From Haloarcula halophila (GTDB lineage Archaea; Halobacteriota; Halobacteria; Halobacteriales; Haloarculaceae), in contig NZ_CP119559.1 in NCBI RefSeq assembly GCF_029278565.1, positions 682,001 through 746,000 of the forward strand: a stretch of 64,000 bases of DNA, given 5' to 3'. Position 1 is the first letter of the stretch, and each line of letters begins with the position of its first letter. The translations under genes were made by a program, and so were the position numbers. The notes beneath the pieces were generated by a model that did no database searches, was not told the origin of the DNA, and saw nothing but the letters and a program-made list of their open reading frames with translations. Positions 27,042 through 34,743 of the stretch are shown in pieces.

Positions 27042-27386
27042 TCAATACACGCGGGTCCCCGGTTCCACGTCCCGCTCCGTGGTCAGGTGGACCACGCCGT
27101 CCGCACCGTCGACACCGGTCACGAGACACTCGCTCTCGAAGCCGGCGATAGTCACGGTCCCGAGGTTCACGACGGCGATGACCTGCGCACCCAACAGGTC
27201 CTCGTGGTCGTACACGTCGGTCAGCCCTGCGGCGGACTGGAGCTGTTCGTCGCCGAAGTCGACCGTGAGCTTGTAGACGTCCTTCCGTGCGGCCGGGAAG
27301 TCCGTGACATCGACGACTTCACCGACGCGCATCTCTACGTCTTCGAGGAACCGTGCGGGGTCGATCCGCTCCTCCGTGAGTCCCAT
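27042..27386 (-). CDS. tRNA-binding-domain protein (CsaA/EMAP type)
   Basis: 114 residues forming a single OB-fold tRNA-binding domain. The landmarks are V-E-M-R-V-G-E-V-V-D-V, then Y-K-L-T-V-D-F-G and the loop L-G-A-Q-V-I-A-V-V-N-L with G-F-E-S-E-C-L-V-T-G-V. It is the size of CsaA, a dimeric protein given chaperone or tRNA-binding roles. In other proteins this domain is fused to MetRS or PheRS beta, but here it stands alone. It diverges from the isomerase at 27439 across a 52-bp gap with a GTTATATC box. Confidence 0.85.
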   Translation of the reverse strand: MGLTEERIDPARFLEDVEMRVGEVVDVTDFPAARKDVYKLTVDFGDEQLQSAAGLTDVYDHEDLLGAQVIAVVNLGTVTIAGFESECLVTGVDGADGVVHLTTERDVEPGTRVY

Positions 27387-27438
27387 GGCCGGGGTTTGTG
27401 GGGCCGGTTATATCACGCTCGCGGTCTCAGCAGCGGGT

Positions 27439-28152
27439 ATGCGCACCGCGATCCAACTGTGGACCCTGCGTGAGCATCCGGGTCCGCAGGACGAACTGTT
27501 CGAGCGTATCGCCGCGGCGGGATACGACGGGGTCGAGTTCGCGGGCCTGTCGGACCCAGTCGAGACGGCGGAGCGCCTGCAATCGACGGGGTTGCTCGCT
27601 GCCGGTGCCCACGTCGACGCCGAGACGATCCAGTCCGACCCTGCCGGTGTCACCGACGAACTCGCCACGCTGGGTGCCCCCTACGTCGTCGTCCCGTATC
27701 TCGACGACGACCACTTCGTTGACGCGGCGGCGGTCACCGAGACCGCGAGGAAACTGGACGAGTTGGCCGGGAGCGTCGAGAAACCGCTGCTGTATCACAA
27801 CCACACTCACGAGTTCGTTCCGGTCGGAACCGAGACCGCCTTCGACCGGTTGCTCGCTGAGACGACCGTCGGGATCGAACTCGATGCCGGTTGGGCACGA
27901 GCGGCGGGCCGTGACCCCGCTGCCCTGCTGGAGACGCTGTCGGGTCGCGTCCCGGTCGTCCACCTGAAAGACGTCACCGCCGACGGGGAGCCGACGGACC
28001 TGGGCGACGGCGTCGTCGACCTCCAGGCCGTCGTCGACGCCGCACGGGCGGCCGGCACCGAGTGGCTCGTCTTCGAACACGACGACCCGAGCGATCCGAT
28101 GGCGTCGATGGAGACAGCCGGCGACGTGCTCTCGTCGCTCTCGACGGAGTGA
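27439..28152 (+). CDS. Sugar phosphate isomerase/epimerase-like TIM barrel
   Basis: 237 residues of the xylose-isomerase-like TIM-barrel (AP endonuclease 2) superfamily. The metal-binding positions can be followed: V-E-F-A-G-L, Y-H-N-H-T-H-E-F, G-I-E-L-D-A-G-W, V-H-L-K-D-V and F-E-H-D-D-P. Members isomerise or epimerise sugars and inositols, or act as dehydratases. No neighbouring pathway gene points to the substrate. The ATG at 27439 directly begins the first strand (RTAIQLWTL) and is preferred over the open frame from 27304, which overlaps the divergent gene. Confidence 0.87.
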   Translation: MRTAIQLWTLREHPGPQDELFERIAAAGYDGVEFAGLSDPVETAERLQSTGLLAAGAHVDAETIQSDPAGVTDELATLGAPYVVVPYLDDDHFVDAAAVTETARKLDELAGSVEKPLLYHNHTHEFVPVGTETAFDRLLAETTVGIELDAGWARAAGRDPAALLETLSGRVPVVHLKDVTADGEPTDLGDGVVDLQAVVDAARAAGTEWLVFEHDDPSDPMASMETAGDVLSSLSTE

Positions 28153-28159
28153 GCGGCCA

Positions 28160-28184
28160 GGTGGACAGCTTATTTGAGTCCACC
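28160..28184. promoter_or_regulatory. Inverted repeat spanning the probable dnaG box A
   Basis: GGTGGAC (28160-28166) and GTCCACC (28178-28184) are perfect complements around 11 nt containing the TATA-like CTTATTT. The site is just after the isomerase stop and 70 bp before dnaG. It may be a hairpin terminator for the isomerase gene, or an operator that masks the dnaG promoter. Confidence 0.45.
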
Positions 28185-28253
28185 CTGCCTACGCCCTAGT
28201 AACAAACGGTCGGCCCTGCTGTCCGCGGTGGGCCAGCCACGCGGAGTACAACG

Positions 28254-29522
28254 ATGCAAGACACGGCAAAATATCTGATACACGCTGACATCACCGCCGC
28301 CGGCGTCGTCGAGCGAAGCGACGTGGTCGGTGCGGTGTTCGGACAGACCGAGGGGTTGCTCGGCGACGACATGGACCTGCGGGACCTCCAGGACTCGAAG
28401 AAGGTCGGGCGGATCGACGTCGAGATCACCGCGGAGGGTGGCCGATCCCGTGGCGAAGTGACCGTCGCGAGCGGCCTCGACAAGGTCGAGACCGCGATCC
28501 TCGCAGCGGCCTTGGAGACCATCGAGCAGGTCGGTCCCTGCGGCGCGGAGATCACCGTCACCGACATCGAGGACATCCGAAGCGCCAAACGCCGGGAGGT
28601 CGTCGATCGGGCGACGGAGCTCCTGACCGAGTTCGAGGCCGACTCCGTGACCACCGAAGACATCGTCGAGACGGTTCGCCAGCGGGTCCGCGTCGCAGAC
28701 GTCACGGAGTACGAGGGACTCCCTGCAGGCCCGCGGGTCGTCGATTCCGACGCGATCGTCGTCGTGGAGGGTCGTTCCGACGTGGTCCAGCTGTTGAAAT
28801 ACGGCGTCAAGAACGCGATCGCCGTCGAGGGAACCGACGTTCCCGACGCCGTCGCGGCCCTGACAGCCGACCGGACCGTCACCGCTTTCCTCGACGGCGA
28901 CCGCGGCGGCGACCTCATCTTGAAGGAACTGGCACAGGTCGGCGAGATCGACTACGTCGCGTTCGCACCACGGGGCCAGTCGGTCGAGGATCTGTCCCGA
29001 GCCGACGCGATGGCGGCACTGCGGGACAAGATCCCCTACGACGAGTTCGTCGAGAGCGAGGACGAATCGGACCCGAACGAGCCGGCCAGAGCCGACGGGT
29101 CCGTCGCCACCGAGCGAGCCACACAGACCATCGAAGACGCCGACGAAAGTGGGACGGTCACCGTCACGGAAGCAGTCGAACCGTCCGAAACCGAGACAGA
29201 TCCGGAGGAATCGACCCAGCGGCCGCCGGAGACGCTCTCGGACCATATCGAGGCCGTCATCGGCGCGACCACTGGACAGGTCCGGCTTCTCGGTGCTGAT
29301 CTGACGGTTCTCGCGGAGGGGGACGCAGAAGAGGCGGTCTCGCTCGTCGCCGAGAACGAGCGTGTGCCCGAGACGGTCGTCCTCGACGGGCCGTGCTCAC
29401 AGAGAGTGCTCGACGTCGCTGCACAGCGTGGTGTCGACGTTGTCGTCGCCACCGACCACGGCGAGTACGTCAAACAGCCCACGAGCGTCCACGTCCGGAT
29501 CGAGAGCGGCGATCAGAGCTGA
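28254..29522 (+). CDS. dnaG: Archaeal DnaG-type primase
   Basis: 422-residue DnaG homologue with a TOPRIM domain. Archaeal DnaG has been linked both to RNA priming and to the exosome, where it acts as a poly(A)-binding subunit. The conserved N-terminus (MQDTAKYLIHADITAAGVVE) is intact. The TOPRIM acidic residues are Glu172 (VVEGRSDVVQL) and Asp214/Asp216 (AFLDGDRGGD). After about residue 265 an acidic haloarchaeal linker of roughly 60 residues (SEDESDPNEPAR onward) precedes the C-terminal domain. The ATG at 28254 is certain. The 3' end overlaps the converging acetyltransferase by 10 bp. Confidence 0.96.
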   Translation: MQDTAKYLIHADITAAGVVERSDVVGAVFGQTEGLLGDDMDLRDLQDSKKVGRIDVEITAEGGRSRGEVTVASGLDKVETAILAAALETIEQVGPCGAEITVTDIEDIRSAKRREVVDRATELLTEFEADSVTTEDIVETVRQRVRVADVTEYEGLPAGPRVVDSDAIVVVEGRSDVVQLLKYGVKNAIAVEGTDVPDAVAALTADRTVTAFLDGDRGGDLILKELAQVGEIDYVAFAPRGQSVEDLSRADAMAALRDKIPYDEFVESEDESDPNEPARADGSVATERATQTIEDADESGTVTVTEAVEPSETETDPEESTQRPPETLSDHIEAVIGATTGQVRLLGADLTVLAEGDAEEAVSLVAENERVPETVVLDGPCSQRVLDVAAQRGVDVVVATDHGEYVKQPTSVHVRIESGDQS

Positions 29523-29935
29523 CGGCACAACAGGACACCGTCGCCGTCGTCGTAGTGGTCCGGGAGGTGACTTTCGAGGGTGAAGCCGAACCGCTCGTAG
29601 AAGCTCCGGACGCGCTCGTCGTCGGCCCGAGCGGTGAGCCGGACGGTCTCGAACCCCCGATCTCGAAGCCGTTCCAACAACGTCGAGAGCAACAGCGTCC
29701 CGATCCCCTGTCCCTGTACCGGCGGGTCGACGGCCAGTTCCGCGAGGTACGCGACCGGGTGATCCGGAACCACCAGAGCGTACCCGTCCGGCCGGTCGTC
29801 GTCGTAGACGAGCAGTTCCGGCGGCCCGTCGACGGCGACCGTCAGGAGATCCGGCCACGGGTGGTCGAGCGCGGCCGTCTGGATCGCCCGTAACCGGGTG
29901 CGATCTTCAGGACGGGCCTCGCGGATCGGACTCAT
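29513..29935 (-). CDS. GNAT-family N-acetyltransferase
   Basis: 140 residues of the Gcn5-related acetyltransferase fold. The acetyl-CoA loop is V-Q-G-Q-G-I-G-T-L-L-L. The beta-4 strand is A-Y-L-A-E-L-A-V-D-P, and F-Y-E-R-F-G-F-T lies near the end, as in RimI-like enzymes. The acceptor, protein N-terminus or small molecule, is unknown. Its start overlaps the stop of the DUF92 gene by 4 bp, so the two are translated as an operon. Confidence 0.88.
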   Translation of the reverse strand: MSPIREARPEDRTRLRAIQTAALDHPWPDLLTVAVDGPPELLVYDDDRPDGYALVVPDHPVAYLAELAVDPPVQGQGIGTLLLSTLLERLRDRGFETVRLTARADDERVRSFYERFGFTLESHLPDHYDDGDGVLLCRQL

Positions 29936-31275
29936 ACGAGGCCGCCACCGAGCGCCAGGACGACACCGGTGATCGCCGCTGCCAGCGTGGCCAACATGTT
30001 GACGCCCTGGTTGCCGACGATAGTGCCCTCGACAGTCGCACCGAGCAGGCTATCGACGGTCATCCCGATCAGCCCACAGACGACGACGACGAGAGCACCA
30101 GTCGTGCCGACGGCAGCGAGCAGCGCCGACGCGATGCCGGCGATGATTCCCGCACCGACCAGGCCGGCGACAACTCCCTGCCAGGTGACCGCGCCGTCCG
30201 TCCCTGGTTCGACCCGGCGGAGAGTCGTGATGAGCCGGGGGTTGTCGTAGAGCCCGCCGAACTCGCTGGAGAAGGTGTCGGTCATCGCCGCGGCGACCGC
30301 CCCGGCGAAGGCATAGAGGAAGAGCACGGGGTCGACGGCGATATGGGACGGGCTCGCGGCGGTCGCCAGGACGGCCACGAGCGCGACGATCGAGTTCGCG
30401 AGGACGTTCCCGCTACCCCTGGCACCCTCGTTTTCCTCGGCGATCCCCCGCTGGAGTTTCTCCTCGTAGCGGTACTTCGAGGAGAGCCCACCGAGCCCGA
30501 AAAACGTCACGAGCATCGCGAACCAGCCGTAGCCACCGAGGACGATCGTCAGCAGTGCGAGCAGGATACCGGTCAACATCCCGGGGAGGGAGGCCGTATC
30601 GAGCGCGTAGGAGACGTATCCCAACACTGCCGTCACGGCCAGTGCGACGCCGATCCGCTGTGTCGCAACCGATGGGTCGAGCACGACGAGCAACCACAGT
30701 AAGAGTCCGACGGTGAGCAACACCAGCGGATCGTCCCGTTCGAACAGGACCGACCGCAGTAGCGCGGCCACCAACGCCCCGGTCGCCGCCAGGAACACGA
30801 CGACCGGAGGCGCTACCGCTGCCGACTGAAGCCGCGCACCGGCGACGTGCCCGGCCAAGCCCGCGAGGAACCCGGCGACGATGAACGCCCCCGTGGCGAC
30901 GAACTGGTCGCTCCTGACCGAGGCGACGAGTCGCTGTCCGAGGTTGCCGAAGGCGACGACGAAGACGGTCCCGACGAACACCCAGGCGGCCATCCCGAAC
31001 TGGACGGCAAGCAGCGCCAACCCGGCGACAGCGAGCGAGAACGCGGCCAACCCGTGGAGCTTCCCGTCCTCGTAGTCCCCCGGGCGAGCGAACAGTTCGA
31101 AGAGACGGGACCCCGGATCGACGACAGTCAGGACGAGGGCTGCGACGAGGACGAACGGACCGGTAGCGACGACAGTCGCCACCGCGGGCGACTGGATACC
31201 CGTCGCGAGCGGGACGATCAGTGCGAACGCCCCGACGAGCGCGAACCCGGCCGCTCGCCGTACGGTCGAAGTCAC
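29932..31275 (-). CDS. DUF92 membrane protein, candidate polyprenyl-phosphate kinase
   Basis: 447-residue polytopic membrane protein. The second half carries the DUF92/TMEM19 signature: F-G-L-G-G-L-S-S-K-Y-R-Y-E-E-K, A-M-T-D-T-F-S-S-E-F-G and the Gly-rich E-G-T-I-V-G-N-Q-G-V-N end. The Arabidopsis family member VTE6 is a phytyl-phosphate kinase, and a related role on isoprenoid phosphates is an inference here. The haloarchaeal form has an extra N-terminal half with about six helices. The start is set at the GTG at 31275 (V-T-S-T-V-R-R-A-A-G); the longer frame from 31392 runs through the divergent promoter. It is coupled to the downstream acetyltransferase and diverges from the uppS-like paralogue. 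Confidence 0.8.
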   Translation of the reverse strand: MTSTVRRAAGFALVGAFALIVPLATGIQSPAVATVVATGPFVLVAALVLTVVDPGSRLFELFARPGDYEDGKLHGLAAFSLAVAGLALLAVQFGMAAWVFVGTVFVVAFGNLGQRLVASVRSDQFVATGAFIVAGFLAGLAGHVAGARLQSAAVAPPVVVFLAATGALVAALLRSVLFERDDPLVLLTVGLLLWLLVVLDPSVATQRIGVALAVTAVLGYVSYALDTASLPGMLTGILLALLTIVLGGYGWFAMLVTFFGLGGLSSKYRYEEKLQRGIAEENEGARGSGNVLANSIVALVAVLATAASPSHIAVDPVLFLYAFAGAVAAAMTDTFSSEFGGLYDNPRLITTLRRVEPGTDGAVTWQGVVAGLVGAGIIAGIASALLAAVGTTGALVVVVCGLIGMTVDSLLGATVEGTIVGNQGVNMLATLAAAITGVVLALGGGLV

Positions 31276-31393
31276 GTCTCTCCGGTACCCCGGAGAGCCA
31301 CTTACCGTTTCCGAACTCCGAGAGGGTCCCGTCCGTGTCCCGGTGAGACGCCGAGTCGTGAATTTTAGGCATCCCCTCGGTGTACCCGCCACT

Positions 31394-32002
31394 GTGGGCC
31401 TGTACGACCGCTACCTCGCGACCCGCGTCCGCATGAGTGACGCCGCCCTCCCCGACCGCGTCGCCCTCGTCATCACCGAGCGGGACCTGCTGACCGACGG
31501 TGCCTACACGACCGTCGAGCGGTTCCTCGACTGGGCAGTCCGGTACGGTGCGGAGACGATCGTCGTCTACGTGAGCGTCCTCGACGAAGAGGTCGTCCCG
31601 ACGCTCCGACAGGAACTCTCGGCCATTCGCGCGCCGAAGACAGTCGCGGTGCGAGGACCGGACGACGAACGCCAAGCCGACGCACCGATCCAGATCTCGA
31701 TCGGACTGGGCGGCCAATCGGAGTTCGCGACGGCGGTGGCAAAGCTCGCCGAAGACGTGGCCGACGGCGAACTGACACCGGCAGAGATCGACGAGGACGC
31801 CGTCGAGGAGCAGCTGGTCTTCCCGACCGACCCCGATCTCGTCATCAAGACCGGCGCCGAGCGCCTCTCGGATTTCATGATCTGGCAGTCGGTCTACTCC
31901 GAACTGTACTTCACCGACGTGAACTGGCGGAACTTCCGCCAGCGGGACTATCTGCGGGCACTCAGGGACTACCAGGAGCGACAGCGGCGGTTCGGCCAGT
32001 AA
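31394..32002 (+). CDS. Degenerate cis-prenyltransferase paralogue (NgBR-like subunit?)
   Basis: 202 residues homologous to undecaprenyl diphosphate synthase but without its active site. The catalytic M-D-G-N-R-R of UppS is replaced by V-I-T-E-R-D, and the region that follows is shortened. The C-terminal half stays close to family: D-L-V-I-K-T-G-A-E-R-L-S-D-F, then Y-S-E-L-Y-F-T-D-V-N-W. The last residues are R-R-F-G-Q, an R-x-G motif at the C-terminus, as in the non-catalytic NgBR/Nus1 subunit of eukaryotic enzymes. The GTG at 31394 is the start; the upstream frame overlaps the divergent promoter. A lipoprotein gene follows, and the active UppS converges from the other side. A structural or regulatory subunit is inferred. 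Confidence 0.8.
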   Translation: MGLYDRYLATRVRMSDAALPDRVALVITERDLLTDGAYTTVERFLDWAVRYGAETIVVYVSVLDEEVVPTLRQELSAIRAPKTVAVRGPDDERQADAPIQISIGLGGQSEFATAVAKLAEDVADGELTPAEIDEDAVEEQLVFPTDPDLVIKTGAERLSDFMIWQSVYSELYFTDVNWRNFRQRDYLRALRDYQERQRRFGQ

Positions 32003-32090
32003 GCCGATGTCGCGATCGGCGTCGCTCGGACGCTCAAGCCAGCGTTTGACCGCACAGAAGACCCTTGCCACGGCCATCGGAACGGCGAGT

Positions 32091-32963
32091 ATGGACACGC
32101 TGCTGACCCGCCGCAGGTACCTCCAGGCTGGGGCGGTCGGAGCCGCCCTCTCCCTGGCTGGCTGTCGCTCGGCCACGGACGGTGGCGGCCGTACCAGTCG
32201 CTCGACGACCGACCGCTCGCCGACACCGGTTCCGACTCCCGACGGGACGGGGACCTACGCCCCGACGCCGACAGGACCGAAGTCGTACCCGGATCGGCCG
32301 GCCGAACCGACACGCGAGGCTGCCGTCGAGTTCGCCAGGACCTTCGAGCGCACGCGGGCGTACAACCGGCTGCACGCGGACAACGTCGAGGAGATCAGCG
32401 CACAGGGCACCGCGCGACACGACCGACCCGCACACGGCGGGCACTACGTCCTCGCGACGTCGACTGGGTACGCAAACTACGCCGACGACGTCCACGCCGA
32501 CTGGGGACAGCTCCCGGCGCTGTACTTTGTCAGTCCCGGGCTGGTCGTCAGAGCCGGTGACTACAGGGATCGATACTTCGACTGTTCGGATGTCTTCGCC
32601 AGCGAGGACAGCGCGGAGAACTTCGCGACACCGTGTGACGGACGGTGGGCCTCCTATCGCGTCCACAACCTCCACACAGAGGCCCACGAGATCAGTGTCA
32701 CAGTGGAGTATGGGACCGACAGCGACTCGACGACGGTGCTAGAGCGTGAGTACGCCGTCGAGCCGACCGGCGGCATCCAACAGGAGAGTGTCACCTACCG
32801 TCGGGGAACCTACCGAGTCCGGGTAGAGACGGCAGACGGCTCGGTCACGGACACCGACTGGCGTCTCGGCGGGCCACCGGACCCGGATCGCCCGCTGACG
32901 GTGTTGGTGACGCCCGTCGGGGACCTGCGGATCCGTCGGGTCCCGTTCGGTTCGGTCCGCTAG
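32091..32963 (+). CDS. Tat lipoprotein, unknown function
   Basis: 290 residues. The N-terminus has a twin-arginine signal with lipobox (T-R-R-R-Y-L-Q-A-G ... S-L-A-G-C-R-S), typical of haloarchaeal lipoproteins, cleaved before Cys24. A short Thr-Pro stretch follows, and then a beta-rich domain of about 220 residues with two Cys (DCSDVFA, PCDGRW) that may pair. The ATG at 32091 is clear. It converges with uppS, overlapping by 4 bp, and lies 88 bp after the uppS-like paralogue. No family recognised. Confidence 0.65.
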   Translation: MDTLLTRRRYLQAGAVGAALSLAGCRSATDGGGRTSRSTTDRSPTPVPTPDGTGTYAPTPTGPKSYPDRPAEPTREAAVEFARTFERTRAYNRLHADNVEEISAQGTARHDRPAHGGHYVLATSTGYANYADDVHADWGQLPALYFVSPGLVVRAGDYRDRYFDCSDVFASEDSAENFATPCDGRWASYRVHNLHTEAHEISVTVEYGTDSDSTTVLEREYAVEPTGGIQQESVTYRRGTYRVRVETADGSVTDTDWRLGGPPDPDRPLTVLVTPVGDLRIRRVPFGSVR

Positions 32964-33874
32964 TCGGCGAGTTCGTACTCCTCGTCCGCCTGCTCGCGCT
33001 CGGCGCTCGGGAGCGCGTCACGGAACCGGCGGAGCGTCGCCATTGCCTGCGACACGTCCCGGTCACCGACTGCGCGAACGAGTGCGAGCGCGCGCCGGGC
33101 CCGGGTCGTCCGCCAGGACTCCTGGCGGTTCTGGTAGGTCCGGATCGCCCGGAGGAAGTCGATCTTGCGGAACTCCGGCCAGTAGGGCGTACAGAAGAAC
33201 GTCGCCGCCTCGTTGCCGTTGGCGTGCCAGGGCAGGAAGTTCGACGTCCGCTCGTCGCCGCCGGTCCGGACGATCAGATCGACGTCTCGGGTCGGCCCCT
33301 GATAGAGGGACTCCGCGACGGTATCGACGTCCACGTCGTCCGGTTCGAGTTCGCCGGCCTGGACGCTACGGGCCACGTCCCGAGCAGCCCCCAGAAGCTC
33401 CGCTCGGCCGCCGTAGGCCAGGGCGATGTTGAGGTTGAGGGCGTCGTACCCCGCCGTTTTCGCTTCGGCGTAGTCGATGGCGTCGAGGACCCGGTCCGGG
33501 AGCATCTCACGCTCGCCGATCGCACGAATGCACACTCCGGCGTCGTGGACCCGATCCGCGTCCGCGAACGTCCGGAGTTTCTCCTCGACGAGGTCGAAGA
33601 TGAACTCCCGTTGTTCGGCCGGCCGGTCGAAGTTCTCCGTCGAAAAGGTGTACAGCGTCACCTCCCGGACACCCAGTTCGTCACACCAGTCCAACAGCTG
33701 TTCGGTGGTCTGAGCGCCTTCCCGGTGGCCTTCGGTCGTTTCCTCGCCCTCCTTGCGGGCGTAGCGGCGGTTGCCGTCCATGATGACAGCGACGTGATCA
33801 GGTGCGCCACCGATCTCCGACCGCAACAGCCGTTCGTACGCCGCATAGCCGACGGTACGCACCCTGTCCAGCAT
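32960..33874 (-). CDS. uppS: cis-Prenyltransferase (polyprenyl diphosphate synthase)
   Basis: Adds cis-isoprene units from IPP to an allylic starter, giving the polyprenyl diphosphate precursor of the dolichol-type carrier for N-glycosylation. The 304 residues have catalytic Asp33 in H-V-A-V-I-M-D-G-N-R-R-Y, the L-Y-T-F-S-T-E-N-F segment and the IPP-binding I-V-R-T-G-G-D-E-R-T-S-N-F. The C-terminus is about 50 residues longer than bacterial UppS, acidic, and lacks an R-x-G motif at the position where the paralogue at 31394 has one. A CCTTATCGG box A about 28 bp before the ATG at 33874 indicates a leaderless mRNA. The longer frame from 34030 is rejected because it overlaps cspA. Confidence 0.93.
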   Translation of the reverse strand: MLDRVRTVGYAAYERLLRSEIGGAPDHVAVIMDGNRRYARKEGEETTEGHREGAQTTEQLLDWCDELGVREVTLYTFSTENFDRPAEQREFIFDLVEEKLRTFADADRVHDAGVCIRAIGEREMLPDRVLDAIDYAEAKTAGYDALNLNIALAYGGRAELLGAARDVARSVQAGELEPDDVDVDTVAESLYQGPTRDVDLIVRTGGDERTSNFLPWHANGNEAATFFCTPYWPEFRKIDFLRAIRTYQNRQESWRTTRARRALALVRAVGDRDVSQAMATLRRFRDALPSAEREQADEEYELAD

Positions 33875-33960
33875 TACTGAATTGATATCAACGCGCCGAT
33901 AAGGACTTTGTGGAACGGATCGGTCGCCCACTCGGATCGCGACCGTGAACCGTGCGCATA

Positions 33961-33978
33961 TTTTATATATCCCCGGGG
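33961..33978 (+). promoter_or_regulatory. cspA promoter with CCCCGGGG palindrome
   Basis: TTTTATATAT (33961-33970) is a strong box A 26-35 bp before the cspA ATG, so the mRNA is probably almost leaderless. It is followed at once by the perfect 8-bp palindrome CCCCGGGG (33971-33978), between box A and the start. Confidence 0.7.
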
Positions 33979-33995
33979 TTGTATGTAGGTGTGTA

Positions 33996-34190
33996 ATGGC
34001 GACCGGTACGGTTGACTTCTTCAACGACACTGGCGGTTACGGATTCATCGAAACTGACGACGCTGACGAAGACGTGTTCTTCCACATGGAAGACGTCGGC
34101 GGTCCTGACCTCGAAGAGGGACAGGAAGTCGAGTTCGACATCGAGCAGGCAGATAAGGGCCCTCGGGCAACCAATCTGACGCGCCTGTAA
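33996..34190 (+). CDS. cspA: Cold-shock domain protein
   Basis: 64-residue single cold-shock domain that binds single-stranded nucleic acid and melts RNA structure. RNP1 appears as G-G-Y-G-F-I-E and RNP2 as D-V-F-F-H. The usual basic Lys in K-W-F-N is replaced, reading V-D-F-F-N-D-T, and the protein is strongly acidic as in other haloarchaeal CspA. The ATG at 33996 is supported by the box A at 33961; the longer frame from 33945 covers the promoter. A hairpin at 34227-34247 may terminate it. Confidence 0.95.
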   Translation: MATGTVDFFNDTGGYGFIETDDADEDVFFHMEDVGGPDLEEGQEVEFDIEQADKGPRATNLTRL

Positions 34191-34226
34191 GACGGGTACT
34201 GTACCCGCGTCCACTGGCACCGATAC

Positions 34227-34247
34227 CCGACGGTAGCGGACCGTCGG
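34227..34247 (+). terminator. Hairpin after cspA
   Basis: CCGACGGT and ACCGTCGG form a perfect 8-bp stem with a 5-nt loop, 37 bp after the cspA stop. An ATTTTTC T-run lies 20 bp further on. A tighter dyad (CGGGTAC-T-GTACCCG, 34193-34207) directly follows the stop. Either could protect the cspA 3' end or promote termination. Confidence 0.45.
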
Positions 34248-34325
34248 CGGACCGATTCTGTGCGGCATTTTTCGAGCGACTGCGAATGCGAAGTGCATTA
34301 GGGGAGCCAGGACCCACGTCCAGCC

Positions 34326-34733
34326 ATGGCTGACGCAGATACGCTCGACGAGGACCTCTACCGACGGACCAAGCAGTTACTCGAACCCGGCGAGATCGAA
34401 CTCAACGGGACCATCGTCCACACGGAGTACGACGGCAGCGACGAGATCGAGATGATGCAGGCGACGATCGAGGTCGGCGAACGGATCGCCGCCGCAGCGG
34501 GACACGACCCCGCAGACACGTTCGTCTACTCGGGCAGCGACGACCCGGAGTTCGCGTCCAACCAGCACCAGGGGCTGACACTCGACGACGAGTCGTTCGT
34601 CTGGGAGTGCCAGCAACTCCTCCGTGAGGGATCGTTCGATCTGGTGTTTTATTACGAGGCCAGCGCCGACCACGAGGGCCTGCTGGCCGATCTCGAAGAC
34701 CGTGGCTACGAAGTGAGCGGCGTCGAAGGCTGA
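34326..34733 (+). CDS. DUF5778 family protein
   Basis: Acidic protein of 135 residues, predicted alpha/beta, with no signal or membrane helix. It resembles the haloarchaeal family annotated as DUF5778, from the start D-L-Y-R-R-T-K-Q-L-L-E-P-G-E-I-E-L-N-G. The family assignment is from memory. Function unknown. It is alone between cspA and the converging zinc-ribbon gene. Confidence 0.65.
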   Translation: MADADTLDEDLYRRTKQLLEPGEIELNGTIVHTEYDGSDEIEMMQATIEVGERIAAAAGHDPADTFVYSGSDDPEFASNQHQGLTLDDESFVWECQQLLREGSFDLVFYYEASADHEGLLADLEDRGYEVSGVEG

Positions 34734-34743
34734 CCGCGGGCGC

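Noticed and set aside
30413-32176. Minus-strand open frame of 587 codons
   Set aside because: Crosses both the DUF92 gene in another frame and the whole uppS-like gene in antisense. Composition is rich in Arg and Gly and no family is recognisable.
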